Shown: piece by piece, positions 8,220 through 17,223 of the stretch | Position numbering within the stretch: position 1 is the stretch's first letter | How the letters are laid out: every line of letters starts with the position of its first letter | DNA from: Pleomorphovibrio marinus | Lineage (GTDB): Bacteria; Bacteroidota; Bacteroidia; Cytophagales; Cyclobacteriaceae | DNA: 64,000 nucleotides | Assembly: GCF_003347495.1 (NCBI RefSeq) | Contig: NZ_QCXY01000002.1 | Coordinates: 62,001 to 126,000, forward strand | Reading direction: 5' to 3' | Made by a program: the position numbers and the translations under genes | Notes under the pieces: model-generated | Seen by the model: the letters and a program-made list of their open reading frames with translations, nothing else | Database searches by the model: none | What the model was told of the DNA's origin: nothing

Positions 8220-8774
8220 CTATTTGATTTCCTCTACCGTGGAATGCAATTTTCCGAGTTCTTGGTCAATGGTCCATAAACCTACCCCTTCCTCACCGAT
8301 AATATCGAAGAGTTCCAAAGCCCTTCTTGCAAGGGTTTCCTCTTCCCTTTGTTCGGTTACATACCACTGCATGAAGCTAAAGGTGGCAAAATCCTTAATG
8401 ACAAAACAATGGTCTACAATCAGGTTGATGGACTTGGTTACCTCTATTTCATGTTCCAAAATCAATTCAAATACCTCCCGAAGTGAATTGAAGTTGTGCC
8501 TAATACCGTTAATTTCTGGCTGTACGGCATGCCCACCTGCATCGTTGATGTAGCGGAACAGCTTGAGCATGTGTTGGCGTTCTTCTTCAGCGTGGTCGTA
8601 TAAAAACTGAGCAGAATGGGTGAATCCCTTCATATCCGCCCAAGATGCCATCGAAAGATAGTAGGCAGAGGATTTACCCTCCATTTCAATTTGCTTGTTC
8701 AGCTTTTTCTCCGTATCGAACAACAGTGACCTTTTTAAAGTCACTATTTCTTTTTCATTGGTTTTCATATACAT
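8220..8774 (-). CDS. ftnA: Non-heme ferritin
   Basis: 184 aa four-helix iron-storage ferritin. Ferroxidase-type residues are visible in QIEMEGKSSAYYLSMASW (Glu and Tyr), AEEERQHMLKLFRYI (Glu-x-x-His) and EQREEETLARRAL (Glu-Gln region). Ferritins assemble as 24-mers in the cytoplasm, oxidise Fe(II) and store the ferric mineral. The start could be Met1 or Met3 (MKTNEKE), since both lie in MYMKTNEKE. The N-terminus carries about 15 extra residues before the usual LNKQI start of bacterial FTN. A strong terminator lies directly downstream. No clear promoter was found in the A+T-rich 180 bp upstream. Confidence 0.93.
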   Translation of the reverse strand: MYMKTNEKEIVTLKRSLLFDTEKKLNKQIEMEGKSSAYYLSMASWADMKGFTHSAQFLYDHAEEERQHMLKLFRYINDAGGHAVQPEINGIRHNFNSLREVFELILEHEIEVTKSINLIVDHCFVIKDFATFSFMQWYVTEQREEETLARRALELFDIIGEEGVGLWTIDQELGKLHSTVEEIK

Positions 8775-8956
8775 AACATTAAAGTGATAGGTTCCTATTT
8801 AACGAATAACTACATTGTAAATATAACAGAATAAAGAGCCATAAGTTCCATGTGATAGCTTAATGAACCGAATTTAGAACTAGTATAATTAAAATAACTT
8901 AAAATATTATTCTGTTTTCTTGTATTTAAACTAAGTTTAAATAAGATCAAGAGAAC

Positions 8957-10831
8957 CTATTGGGGCAGTAGCTGAACTTCCAAACTACTGGGGAAGTCCT
9001 TGGCATGAAAGACCTTATGGGTGGCCTTGACAAAATCCTCCTCAGTGGCTTTGAAGATGTTTTCCACATACTTTTGCGGATTTCGGTCAATGAGTGGAAA
9101 CCATGTGCTTTGTACCTGAACTTGAATTTTATGTCCTTTTTTAAAGGTGTGAAACACGTCCTGCAATTGAAAATTGACTGCCGTCACTTTGTCCGGAGTG
9201 AATGGTTTCGGGTCAGAGAAGCTTTCCCTGTACCTGCCTCGGATCACCTCTGAACGCACCTTAAGTTGATAGTGGCTCAATTCCTGGCCTTCCTGCACAT
9301 ACTCGTGGTTTTCGGTGTCACCAGGATACACATCTACCAACTTTACAATCCAATCTGCATCCGTTTCTGAGGTGGAAACGAAAAGCTTTGCCATCATTTC
9401 CCCCGCAATGGTTATGTCCTCATCCAATGGGTCAGTCTCAAAGACCAACACATCCGGTCTTCTTGAGGCGAACCGCTGGTCATCGGCCATGTATTTTCTG
9501 GGGGTGAAATTCATTTTAATGTCCTGACTGTAAGGCACTGGGTTTTGGGGGTCAGAAATAAAGTCTGAGTACCCTGCAGATTGTGGTTCCGCCCTTCCCA
9601 GGCTGTTTTTATCTCCTAGGAAATAATTGGCCTTTACGGCATCCTTTGGTGGCCAATGCTCGAATTTTTTCCATTCTTTTTTACCAGTGTCGAACATGAA
9701 GGCCTCGGGTAGCTCGGGATCTTCGTTTCCTTTAAGAAATTTATCAAAAAATTCGAATTCTACGTTTTTTTGATACCAGGTAGAAATTGAATCACCAAAG
9801 TAAATGTTGGACACCTTTTGGAAACCAGATTCCCTGGACCAATCTCCATGAGACCAAGGGCCCATTACCAAGGTATTGAAAATACCGGGGTTGTTTTTTT
9901 CTATGGTCTTGTAAATGGTAAGGGGGCCATATAAATCCTCCGCATCAAACCACCCCCCTACGGTCATTACCGCGGGTGTTACCTCCTTTAAATGGGGAAT
10001 GATGCTTCGTTCCTGCCAGAACTCGTTATAGTCCGGGTTTTCCTTTAATTGCTGCCAGAAGAAATTATCTTCACCGTAAAACTTGTCAGCGTTTTTTAAA
10101 GGCCCCATGTCCATAAAGAACTGATAACCGTCTCTGGTACCCGGGTCCACCATTTCATACCAAGGTTTGTCCGTGGGGCCTTCTTTTTGATACCCAAAGA
10201 CAGAGGTTGCTAACCAATAACTCAGGAAATAGGCACCATTGTGATGAAAGTCGTCAAAATAGAAGTCCCCAATGGGTGCCTGGGGGGATACCGCTTTTAA
10301 GTTTGGATGGGCGAAAGGCAAGGCAGCAGCAGAATAAAATCCTGGGTAACTTATTCCCCACATTCCTACCCTGCCGTTGTGGTTATCCACATTTTCCAGC
10401 AACCACTCTATGGTGTCAAAGGTATCGGTACTCTCATCAATGGCGTCCGGATTGTCCTCTCTATCTGCCACTGTGGGCCTCATGTTGTCATATTTCCCTT
10501 CGGACATCCATCTTCCCCTTACGTCCTGATAGACGATAATGTATTTGTCCTCCATCAGATATGGAGAAGGCCCTATGGCCGGCCGCAGATCGCCTTCCCC
10601 GTAGGGACCAGCACTATATGGGGTGCGCTGCATGAGTATTGGGTATTCGGTTGATTTGTCCTTAGGGGAATACACTACGGTATGTAAATTCACACCGTCC
10701 CGCATGGTGATCCTGTGTTCCGTCTTCTCGTAATGTTGATTTACAAAGGTTGGCTCAGCCTGGCCAAATAAAAATAGAGGGAACACTAAACCAAGAATCA
10801 AGATGGGGAAATAAAGTCTTAACATATCCAT
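8957..10831 (-). CDS. Secreted CocE/NonD-family hydrolase (X-Pro peptidase S15-like)
   Basis: 624 aa with an N-terminal signal peptide ending at LFGQA. The S15/CocE catalytic domain is clear: YQDVRGRWMSEG, nucleophile GISYPGF (about residue 160), acid in GGWFDAEDLYG (about 293) and histidine in MGPWSHGDW (about 328). The C-terminal jelly-roll domain starts about 430 (FETDPLDEDITIAGEM). Relatives include alpha-amino-acid ester hydrolase and glutaryl-7-ACA acylase, which cleave acyl or ester bonds of amino-acid derivatives. The natural substrate is unknown. It is monocistronic, and divergent from kdsB with about 125 bp between them. Confidence 0.88.
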   Translation of the reverse strand: MDMLRLYFPILILGLVFPLFLFGQAEPTFVNQHYEKTEHRITMRDGVNLHTVVYSPKDKSTEYPILMQRTPYSAGPYGEGDLRPAIGPSPYLMEDKYIIVYQDVRGRWMSEGKYDNMRPTVADREDNPDAIDESTDTFDTIEWLLENVDNHNGRVGMWGISYPGFYSAAALPFAHPNLKAVSPQAPIGDFYFDDFHHNGAYFLSYWLATSVFGYQKEGPTDKPWYEMVDPGTRDGYQFFMDMGPLKNADKFYGEDNFFWQQLKENPDYNEFWQERSIIPHLKEVTPAVMTVGGWFDAEDLYGPLTIYKTIEKNNPGIFNTLVMGPWSHGDWSRESGFQKVSNIYFGDSISTWYQKNVEFEFFDKFLKGNEDPELPEAFMFDTGKKEWKKFEHWPPKDAVKANYFLGDKNSLGRAEPQSAGYSDFISDPQNPVPYSQDIKMNFTPRKYMADDQRFASRRPDVLVFETDPLDEDITIAGEMMAKLFVSTSETDADWIVKLVDVYPGDTENHEYVQEGQELSHYQLKVRSEVIRGRYRESFSDPKPFTPDKVTAVNFQLQDVFHTFKKGHKIQVQVQSTWFPLIDRNPQKYVENIFKATEEDFVKATHKVFHAKDFPSSLEVQLLPQ

Positions 10832-10916
10832 TAAATTTGAGTTTTATAAATATATCGAAGAAGGTTAATTTTTGCTAACAAATTTTGGTTTCGATATTAT
10901 GGGTCTTTTAAATTAC

Positions 10917-10924
10917 TAATTTTG
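10917..10924 (+). promoter_or_regulatory. Possible -7 promoter element of kdsB
   Basis: TAATTTTG fits TAnnTTTG and lies 33 bases before the ATG. No TTTG occurs at the expected -33 spacing, so only the -7 element supports it. Confidence 0.35.
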
Positions 10925-10957
10925 TTGGGAAAAGTAATTATCCCGAATTTTTGAACC

Positions 10958-11692
10958 ATGAAAATTGTAGCCCTCATCCCCGCCCGTTTTGGGGCAACCC
11001 GATTTCCCGCTAAATTGATGGCAGACCTCTGCGGTAAACCTCTTATTGCCCGGACTTATTTGAGTACTATGGCTACGGGGGTGTTTGACAAGGTGGTTGT
11101 AGTCACAGATCATGAGGAAATAGCAGAAGTGATTCGAGCAGAAGGAGGCGAAGTATTCCTGAGTCAAAAGGAACATGAAAGTGGTTCCGACCGAATTGCC
11201 GAGGCTGCCGAAAAAATTGAGGCCGACGTTATTGTCAATGTGCAGGGTGACGAACCTTTTCAGGATAAGGGTTCCTTGCACTCACTCGTAGCAGCCTTTC
11301 AGGATCCCAAAGTGGAAGTGGCTTCTTTAATGGCAATCCTATCGGAAAAGGAGAAAATCCAAAACCCCAACATCGTAAAGGTGGTAGTGGACAAAGAATA
11401 TTTCTCCCTTTATTTTAGCCGTTCGCCTATTCCATATATACGTGATTCTGCTGCGGAGACCCGTTTTTTTAGGCACATAGGCATTTATGCCTACAAAAAG
11501 CAGATGCTTATGCGTTTCACTTCATGGGAAAAGTCCATACTCGAAAAAACTGAGATGTTGGAACAGCTAAGGCTTTTGGAAAACGGGGTAAGGATCAAAA
11601 TGATCCTCACCGAACATCAGGCAGTAGCTATAGATACTCCGGAAGACCTGGTGAAAGCAAAGCTTTACTATCAGAATAACTTCGCTGGATAA
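10958..11692 (+). CDS. kdsB: 3-deoxy-manno-octulosonate cytidylyltransferase
   Basis: 244 aa. It activates Kdo with CTP to CMP-Kdo for lipopolysaccharide inner-core synthesis, in the cytoplasm. Family signatures are IPARFGATRFPAKLM at the N-terminus (nucleotide binding), ESGSDRIAEA (about 70), VNVQGDEPFQ (about 92), FSRSPIPYIRD (about 153) and HIGIYAYKKQML (about 172). Length is standard. It is a single gene here, not beside other Kdo genes. The next gene converges and ends only 6 bp away. Confidence 0.96.
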   Translation: MKIVALIPARFGATRFPAKLMADLCGKPLIARTYLSTMATGVFDKVVVVTDHEEIAEVIRAEGGEVFLSQKEHESGSDRIAEAAEKIEADVIVNVQGDEPFQDKGSLHSLVAAFQDPKVEVASLMAILSEKEKIQNPNIVKVVVDKEYFSLYFSRSPIPYIRDSAAETRFFRHIGIYAYKKQMLMRFTSWEKSILEKTEMLEQLRLLENGVRIKMILTEHQAVAIDTPEDLVKAKLYYQNNFAG

Positions 11693-11698
11693 AAGGAC

Positions 11699-12202
11699 CT
11701 ACCTAAACCGCACAGGGGAGGTTCTTTCTTGCGGTTCCCTTATAACGATGAATTCTTCCCCTTCCTGGTTGTGACACTGGTTACAAGAAGCGGTAAAAGT
11801 TTTGAAGCCTTCCAAGAAGGCTGCCTTATCCCCTTGGTCAACGAGCTCTTCCATTTTAGGCAGGACTTCCTCCATAAATTCGGTGCTGGAAGGTTTTCGC
11901 TCAGGTCTTCGTTTTAGGCCGTCCTCCATGGCCTCTAAGATGTGTTCGATTTGATGTTCGGCATATTTCCAGTTTTCGTCCTGGCCTGCCCAGTAGAGTT
12001 CACTGTACCTGTAACCAACTTCTACCATGGTCCTGCTAAATCCGCCCAATTGGTGAGCTACCTCGTCAAACTTTTCATCAGAGTTCCCTTTTAGCCACCC
12101 CCCTGGCCCGACTGCCACTTGGGAGTCTTCTTGATGGGATACCTGGCACCCGATGGTTAAAAAAAGGAACATGCCTATCAGAAAGTAATTATGTACGTTC
12201 AT
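11699..12202 (-). CDS. Lipoprotein with a C-terminal CxxCH heme site (cytochrome c'-like)
   Basis: 167 aa. A lipobox ends at LTIGC (Cys19). The middle is predicted helical and rich in charged residues (YRYSELYWAGQDENWKYAEH). A single CNQCH motif begins at about Cys140, close to the C-terminus. Four-helix cytochrome c'/c556-type proteins have exactly this layout, so a periplasmic, outer- or inner-membrane-anchored monoheme protein is likely. The redox partner is unknown. No oxidase or dehydrogenase gene adjoins it; rsmE lies 25 bp upstream on the same strand and may be co-transcribed. Confidence 0.65.
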   Translation of the reverse strand: MNVHNYFLIGMFLFLTIGCQVSHQEDSQVAVGPGGWLKGNSDEKFDEVAHQLGGFSRTMVEVGYRYSELYWAGQDENWKYAEHQIEHILEAMEDGLKRRPERKPSSTEFMEEVLPKMEELVDQGDKAAFLEGFKTFTASCNQCHNQEGEEFIVIREPQERTSPVRFR

Positions 12203-12226
12203 ATTTATATAGTTTTGGTGATGGGG

Positions 12227-12943
12227 TTAAAGTGCAAAATTTGCCAATTGTAAGCTGTGTACTGCTACCAGCCCGGCGGTTTCGGTACGCAGTCTACTTT
12301 TGCCCAAGCTGCATGCCAGAAAACCTTCCTTCAAAGCAGTTTGTATCTCTGTGGGCCCAAAATCGCCTTCCGGGCCTATCAACACCAGATAGGAATGGCC
12401 AGGCTGGGCCATATGGAAAAGGTGACCGGGTATTTTTTCGTCCACAAAACAGATGAATTTTTGGTGATTATTAAATGCAGAGTCTTGGATGAATTCACCA
12501 AAAGGGGTGATGTCGTTAAGAGTAGGCAACCAGACTTTGCGGCTCTGCTTGCATGCATTTATCGCTTTTTTTTGCAAACGAGAAAGGTTCACCTGAATCC
12601 TTTCGGTATTCTCGGTTTGTAAAATAGTGATCTCATCTACCCCAATCTCAGTGATTTTTTCCATTAGCCATTCTATACGGTCCATGTTTTTGGTAGGGGC
12701 TATGGCAAGGTGAATATCAAATTCCCCTTTGGGGAAAAACTGTTGCTCTATTATTCTGAGTTGGGTCTTTTTGGGATTATTGTCCTCAATCTTGCAGGTA
12801 AAAAGTGAGCCTTTCCCATTGGTGAAGTGAACCAATTCCCCAATAGGCTTCCTCAATACCTTGCTGATATGTTTTGATTCTTGCTGGTCTAAAACGAATA
12901 GGTCTCCAGCCATGTCCTCTTGAAAAAACCATTGCATGTCCAT
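12227..12943 (-). CDS. rsmE: 16S rRNA (uracil-1498-N3)-methyltransferase
   Basis: 238 aa SPOUT methyltransferase that modifies U1498 of 16S rRNA in the 30S subunit using S-adenosylmethionine. Signatures are the PUA-like N-terminus with HISKVLRKPIGE, the family stretch LAIAPTKNMDRIEWLMEK (about 82-99), the knot segment LVLIGPEGDFGPTEI (about 185) and LRTETAGLVAVHSLQ at the C-terminus. Met3 is an equally possible start (MQWFFQED). Probably first gene of a two-gene unit with the heme lipoprotein downstream. Confidence 0.95.
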   Translation of the reverse strand: MDMQWFFQEDMAGDLFVLDQQESKHISKVLRKPIGELVHFTNGKGSLFTCKIEDNNPKKTQLRIIEQQFFPKGEFDIHLAIAPTKNMDRIEWLMEKITEIGVDEITILQTENTERIQVNLSRLQKKAINACKQSRKVWLPTLNDITPFGEFIQDSAFNNHQKFICFVDEKIPGHLFHMAQPGHSYLVLIGPEGDFGPTEIQTALKEGFLACSLGKSRLRTETAGLVAVHSLQLANFAL

Positions 12944-13045
12944 GTAATTTTCTACTAATTTACAGAATTTGATGTGTTTTAGGTTAATGTGAAAGCTTCA
13001 TTTGTTATTTTTACCCATAACTAATCACATTGCTACACCTAAGAC

Positions 13046-13202
13046 ATAAAATCGAGCCTGTCCTGACGGCAGTCAGGGCATGACGAGCACGTCACACACT
13101 GGGATGCCCCGATAGCTATCGGGGAGATGCGAGATTCCCCCGAAACAAGTTCGGGGCAGGCAGGGGCAGGCTATGTGGCCGTTGAAAAGAAAATATAGAC
13201 AT
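13046..13202 (+). repeat. Dispersed palindromic repeat, copy A
   Basis: Starts ATAAAATCGAGCCTGTCC and ends in AAAATATAGACAT directly before the ATG of the GAF gene. It contains CCTGAC-GGCA-GTCAGG (13062-13077), a TGACGAGCACGTCA element, CCCCGATAGCTATCGGGG (13107-13124) and a CCCCGAA/TTCGGGG hairpin. Other copies lie at 28.0, 28.2, 40.8, 40.9, 60.2 and 61.6 kb. Confidence 0.9.
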
Positions 13203-13661
13203 ATGAAAACACAAGAGCAACTAGAGGCCAAAAGCATTGACTTTGATCAGTTATTACTTTCCGTATTGGAGGATTTTGACTGTACCACTGGGACGATCCA
13301 TGTGCTGGATATCCCTAGTGGAATTCTTCATCTTAAAGCCCGCCATGGGATCCCAGATTTTTTGCTCCCAAAAATGTCAGAGGTTCCCATCGGCAAGGGG
13401 ATGGCAGGAATTGCTGCCGAACGCCGGGAGGCGGTGCAGGTTTGTAACTTGCAGACGGATGATTCCGGGGTGGTAAGACCGGGAGCAAAGGATACCAAGG
13501 TAGAAGGGGCAATTACGGTACCCCTCCTGTATAAGGGGGAGTTGTTTGGAACCCTTGGGATTGCCAAAAAGGATCCCTATGAGTTCAGCCAGGAGGAAAG
13601 TACCCGACTCCTGGAAATAGGGGAGAGGCTAGCAGAAAGGATACAAAAAAAGGCGCTGTAA
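13203..13661 (+). CDS. GAF-domain protein
   Basis: A single GAF domain of about 152 aa. Residues 15-150 show the fold: LSVLEDFDCTTGTIHVLD, IPIGKGMAGIAAERREAVQV, VEGAITVPLLYKGELFGTLGI and a final helix. GAF domains bind small ligands or mediate dimerisation. No catalytic motif for free-methionine sulfoxide reductase was evident, so function is unknown. I place the start at ATG 13203 (MKTQEQLEA). An in-frame ATG at 13173 lies inside the upstream repeat and would add ten repeat-derived residues. The start codon is therefore exactly at the end of repeat copy A. The last codons form part of a hairpin that terminates the convergent helicase gene. Confidence 0.75.
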   Translation: MKTQEQLEAKSIDFDQLLLSVLEDFDCTTGTIHVLDIPSGILHLKARHGIPDFLLPKMSEVPIGKGMAGIAAERREAVQVCNLQTDDSGVVRPGAKDTKVEGAITVPLLYKGELFGTLGIAKKDPYEFSQEESTRLLEIGERLAERIQKKAL

Positions 13662-13675
13662 CACTACAGCGCCTT
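13644..13675 (-). terminator. Terminator of the DEAD-box helicase gene, inside the GAF coding end
   Basis: An 11-bp perfect stem (13650-13660 with 13665-13675) around ACAC is followed on the minus strand by seven or more T (plus-strand A run 13644-13651). The hairpin covers the last codons and the stop codon of the GAF gene. Confidence 0.85.
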
Positions 13676-13699
13676 ATGCTTTTCAGCCTATTTCAGGTT

Positions 13700-15394
13700 T
13701 TAGCCCTTAGAAATCTCAAAATTCACGGGCTTGCCTTTGATGGTGTTTGTGTTCATTACCTTGATGACGTGGTTTACGTCCTTCTTTGGCACATCCACAA
13801 AGGAAAAGTTCTCAAATATATCTATACCGCCGATACTTCCACCGGGAACTCCCGTTTCACCAGCAATAGCTCCAACAATATCGTTTGGCCTGATCCTGTC
13901 TTTTTTACCTAGATTAAGGAAGAGTCGTTCCATATGAGCATCTCGGTCTTTTCTAGGTCGTTTGCCTTTCCTTTCGGAACGGCCACCTCTGTCACCTCTG
14001 TCACGCTCTCTCCCGCCTCTTCGGCCTCCTCTGTCTTCCTTACGGCCTCTGCTGCTCAGGTCCACATTAAAGTCAACCTCTTTCAGCTCCTTAACCGCAG
14101 GGGCCAGTTGTAATTTCATCAAGCCGATGGCAAGCTGTTCTATGCTAAGCCCTTCGGTAAGCATTTTACCGATGGTTTCTTCGTAAACTTGGTTATCTTC
14201 CTCGATGGACAACATCCTATACACGTCCTTGATCAGTTGCTGTTTCTTCATTTCGAGCAACTCGTCAACGGATGGAGGAGCCATTTTATCGATGGAGGTT
14301 TTGATAAATCGTTCCAAGTCGTTGATTTTACCCAGGTCTCTTCTACCTGTCACAAAATTGATAGCGGTACCGTTTTTGCCGGCTCTACCTGTTCTTCCGA
14401 TTCTATGAACATAGTTTTCTTCGTCCAGGGGTAGGTCGTAGTTGAATACTGCTTCCACATTTTCCACGTCGATTCCCCTTGCTGCCACATCTGTGGCTAC
14501 GAGTACCGAGCAATGGCCCTTGCGGAACTTGTTCATTACCTTTGTACGCTGTGCTTGGGAAAGGTCTCCATGAAGTGCTTCAGCCTGGATACCCCTTGCA
14601 ATAAGCTCTTCTGTAACTTCGTCGGTTACCCTTTTGGTGTTACAGAAGATCAAGCTTAGGGAATAACTGTTCAGGTTGATCAGCCGGGTGATTAAGTCCA
14701 TTTTTAGTGGGGACTTCACCTCGTAGTAAACCTGGGAAATGTTTTCCACAGTAAGCTCTTTCCTCAATACCTTGACAATCTTAGGGTCAGTTTGGTATTT
14801 TCTGGTCAAATCCAAGATGGGCTTGGGCATGGTTGCGGAGAAAAAGACGGTCTGCCTTTCTTCCGGCATGGACTTAAGGATGGTTTCTATATCCTCCCTA
14901 AATCCCATATCCAACATCTCATCGGCTTCATCGAGTACGATTATGCCCACTCCCTGTAGTTTTAAGGTGCGTCTGTCAATATGGTCCATTACCCTTCCAG
15001 GTGTTCCTACCACGATTTGGACGCCCTTTTTCAAGTCCCTTATCTGTCTTTCAATGGAGTCACCTCCATAAAGACAGGTAGATGAAATCTTGCGCTTGTA
15101 TTTGGTCAATTTCACAATCTCGCCTTCCACCTGTACAGCCAACTCTCTAGTTGGGCAAAGGATTAGGGCTTGGGGATGATTCGAATTTTCATCCACCTGA
15201 TCGATGATTGGGATAGCAAATGAAGCGGTTTTCCCTGTACCTGTCTGGGCTTGGCCTATTAGGTCCTGACCCTCTAGAAGGGAAGGGATAGTCTGTGCTT
15301 GAATGGGGGAAGGATGGGTATAGCCCAAATCTTCCACTGCCTTCAAAATCTCTTCAGAGACTCCGAGGTCTGAAAATAACAATTCTTGTTCCAT
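13700..15394 (-). CDS. deaD: DEAD-box RNA helicase with DbpA-type RNA-binding domain
   Basis: 564 aa. All helicase motifs are present: Q motif (FSDLGVSEEIL, SPIQAQTIP), motif I AQTGTGKT, PTRELA, VLDEADEMLD, SAT, VATDVAARGIDVE and HRIGRTGRAG, together spanning about 5-370. A basic RGG/RD-rich linker (about 455-490) leads to a C-terminal DbpA-like RNA-binding domain (about 490-562). This is the layout of DeaD/CsdA, which unwinds RNA in ribosome assembly and mRNA decay at low temperature. The gene is single, with a strong terminator that reaches into the convergent GAF gene. Confidence 0.94.
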   Translation of the reverse strand: MEQELLFSDLGVSEEILKAVEDLGYTHPSPIQAQTIPSLLEGQDLIGQAQTGTGKTASFAIPIIDQVDENSNHPQALILCPTRELAVQVEGEIVKLTKYKRKISSTCLYGGDSIERQIRDLKKGVQIVVGTPGRVMDHIDRRTLKLQGVGIIVLDEADEMLDMGFREDIETILKSMPEERQTVFFSATMPKPILDLTRKYQTDPKIVKVLRKELTVENISQVYYEVKSPLKMDLITRLINLNSYSLSLIFCNTKRVTDEVTEELIARGIQAEALHGDLSQAQRTKVMNKFRKGHCSVLVATDVAARGIDVENVEAVFNYDLPLDEENYVHRIGRTGRAGKNGTAINFVTGRRDLGKINDLERFIKTSIDKMAPPSVDELLEMKKQQLIKDVYRMLSIEEDNQVYEETIGKMLTEGLSIEQLAIGLMKLQLAPAVKELKEVDFNVDLSSRGRKEDRGGRRGGRERDRGDRGGRSERKGKRPRKDRDAHMERLFLNLGKKDRIRPNDIVGAIAGETGVPGGSIGGIDIFENFSFVDVPKKDVNHVIKVMNTNTIKGKPVNFEISKG

Positions 15395-15596
15395 GATGTT
15401 TCCTTACTTCTCTAAGCCACGGTCTCCAAAATCCCTTTAACTAAGCAACAGCAAGGAAACCCACGGCAATCGAGAAAAATTATGACTTCGATTAATTAAG
15501 GCACAAAAGTAGGCATAAGTTTTGAAAAAACCTAATACCCTTCCATGAGAAAAATATTATTTATGTAAATGAAGAGCAGAGTAATGAAAATTTGGC

Positions 15597-15625
15597 AAAA
15601 AAAAAGCAGCCAATTGGCTGCTTTT
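15597..15625. terminator. Bidirectional terminator downstream of gltA
   Basis: A perfect palindrome AAAAGCAGCCAATTGGCTGC plus TTTT (15602-15625) with nine A on the plus side (15597-15605) gives a T run on the minus strand. It sits 8 bp after the gltA stop. Confidence 0.9.
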
Positions 15626-15632
15626 ACCTGCG

Positions 15633-16919
15633 TTATCTTTTTGAAATCTCTTTATAGTCCCTTTTTGTTGCCCCCACATAGATCTGTCTTGGCCTACCTA
15701 TAGGTTCGTTGTTTTCCCTCATTTCTTTCCACTGGGCAATCCAACCTGGGAGCCTTCCCAATGCAAACATGACCGTGAACATATCTGTAGGTATGCCCAA
15801 GGCTCTATATATGATTCCAGAATAGAAATCAACATTGGGATACAGTTTTCTGTCCACAAAGTACTGATCCCCTAGTGCCGCTTCTTCTAGTTCCTTTGCG
15901 ATTTCCAATATGGGATCGTCGATCCCCAATTTATCCAGTACATCATCTGCAGCTTTTTTGATTATTTTTGCCCTGGGGTCGAAGTTTTTGTATACTCTAT
16001 GGCCAAACCCCATAAGCCTAAACGGATCATTTTTATCTTTGGCCTTGTCCAGCCACTTTTTGGTGTTGCCACCATCTTCTTTGATTGCCTCGAGCATTTC
16101 AATAACAGATTGATTTGCTCCACCATGAAGTGGTCCCCACAGTGCATTGACACCTGCGGAAATAGAAGCATAAATACTTGCCTGTGAAGAACCTACAATC
16201 CTCACCGTAGAAGTTGAACAATTCTGTTCGTGGTCTGCGTGCAAGATCAACAATTGATCCAATGCCTTGGAAATAACAGGGTCTGCCTCATAGGTTTCTG
16301 CCGGCAGTGCAAACATCATTTTAAGGAAATTACTGCAATAATCAAGTTTGTTGTCAGGATAATTCACAGGATGTCCCACCTTGTTTTTGTACGCCCAAGC
16401 GGCGAATGTGGGCAACTTTGCCATTAGCCGGACTATGCTGAGGTTGATTTCTTTATCCGAGTTGTTTGGGTCTAAAGAATTTGGGTAAAATGCGGTAAGT
16501 GAGCAAATTAAGGAAGACAATACCCCCATAGGATGAGCTACGGAAGGGAACCCACCCAATATTTTTTTGATGTCCTCATGAACCAGGGTATGCATGGTGA
16601 TTTCCTGGCAAAAATTGTCATATTGGGATTTGTTGGGTAACTCCCCATTGATCAATAGATAAGAGACCTCTAGGAAATTTGATTTTTCAGCCAAGTCCTC
16701 AATATTGTACCCTCTGTACCTAAGTATGCCCTTTTCACCGTCCAAGAAAGTAATGGCGCTCTTGGTGGATCCGGTGTTTTTAAACCCTGGGTCCAGGGTA
16801 ATTATTCCAGACTGTCCCCTTAGCTTGGCTATGTCTATGGCCAATTCGTTTTCGGACCCTTCTGTGACTGGTAGTTCAAACTCTTTTCCGTTATAGGATA
16901 ACTTAGCAGTATCTGACAT
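15633..16919 (-). CDS. gltA: Citrate synthase
   Basis: 428 aa type II citrate synthase that condenses acetyl-CoA with oxaloacetate at the entry to the TCA cycle. It has the N-terminal beta-rich segment of the hexameric Gram-negative enzyme (LDPGFKNTGSTKSAITFLDG). Catalytic histidines lie in LWGPLHGGANQ (about 260) and MGFGHRVYKNFDPRA (about 302), and the aspartate in NVDFYSG (about 360). It has its own terminator, and about 300 bp of untranslated or promoter DNA lie upstream. Cytoplasmic; monocistronic. Confidence 0.97.
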   Translation of the reverse strand: MSDTAKLSYNGKEFELPVTEGSENELAIDIAKLRGQSGIITLDPGFKNTGSTKSAITFLDGEKGILRYRGYNIEDLAEKSNFLEVSYLLINGELPNKSQYDNFCQEITMHTLVHEDIKKILGGFPSVAHPMGVLSSLICSLTAFYPNSLDPNNSDKEINLSIVRLMAKLPTFAAWAYKNKVGHPVNYPDNKLDYCSNFLKMMFALPAETYEADPVISKALDQLLILHADHEQNCSTSTVRIVGSSQASIYASISAGVNALWGPLHGGANQSVIEMLEAIKEDGGNTKKWLDKAKDKNDPFRLMGFGHRVYKNFDPRAKIIKKAADDVLDKLGIDDPILEIAKELEEAALGDQYFVDRKLYPNVDFYSGIIYRALGIPTDMFTVMFALGRLPGWIAQWKEMRENNEPIGRPRQIYVGATKRDYKEISKR

Positions 16920-17223
16920 ATTTTTATTTTTAACTATTTTTTAATGTGTGCTTAGGTGCATTTCTAAAATTCGCCTTAAGATAATAAATAAGCGGCAATT
17001 TTCCCCCAAATATTCAATAGCTGGACTACATGTCCGCCTATTATCCATTAAAGTTCATAGCATTAAAACTCGAAAAACAGATACTGAAATTGGGGGATCT
17101 AACAAGAAATCCAAAAAAAAACCTTCATTAAGACAAAATGCGAAATATTAATCTGCAACTGATTTTTTCGGTAAGTTGCCAGCACAAAGGACGAAAGCCA
17201 TAGCCCCGAAAGGGGCTTAATGG
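16920..17223. other. Intergenic region between gltA and the SUF operon end
   Basis: About 300 bp, A+T-rich next to gltA. It contains a small G+C-rich hairpin at its far end (listed separately). I see no gene or convincing TAnnTTTG promoter for gltA. Confidence 0.5.
17198..17223 (-). terminator. Possible terminator hairpin after the bacilliredoxin gene
   Basis: AGCCCC-GAAA-GGGGCT (17202-17217), flanked by CCAT/ATGG that can extend the stem, lies immediately after the last SUF operon gene. There is no T run on the minus strand, so it may be only a 3'-end stabilising hairpin. Confidence 0.35.

Noticed and set aside
13046-13202. Repeat family as an insertion sequence with transposase
   Set aside because: Units are 92-157 bp with no transposase frame, and no long terminal inverted repeats are seen.
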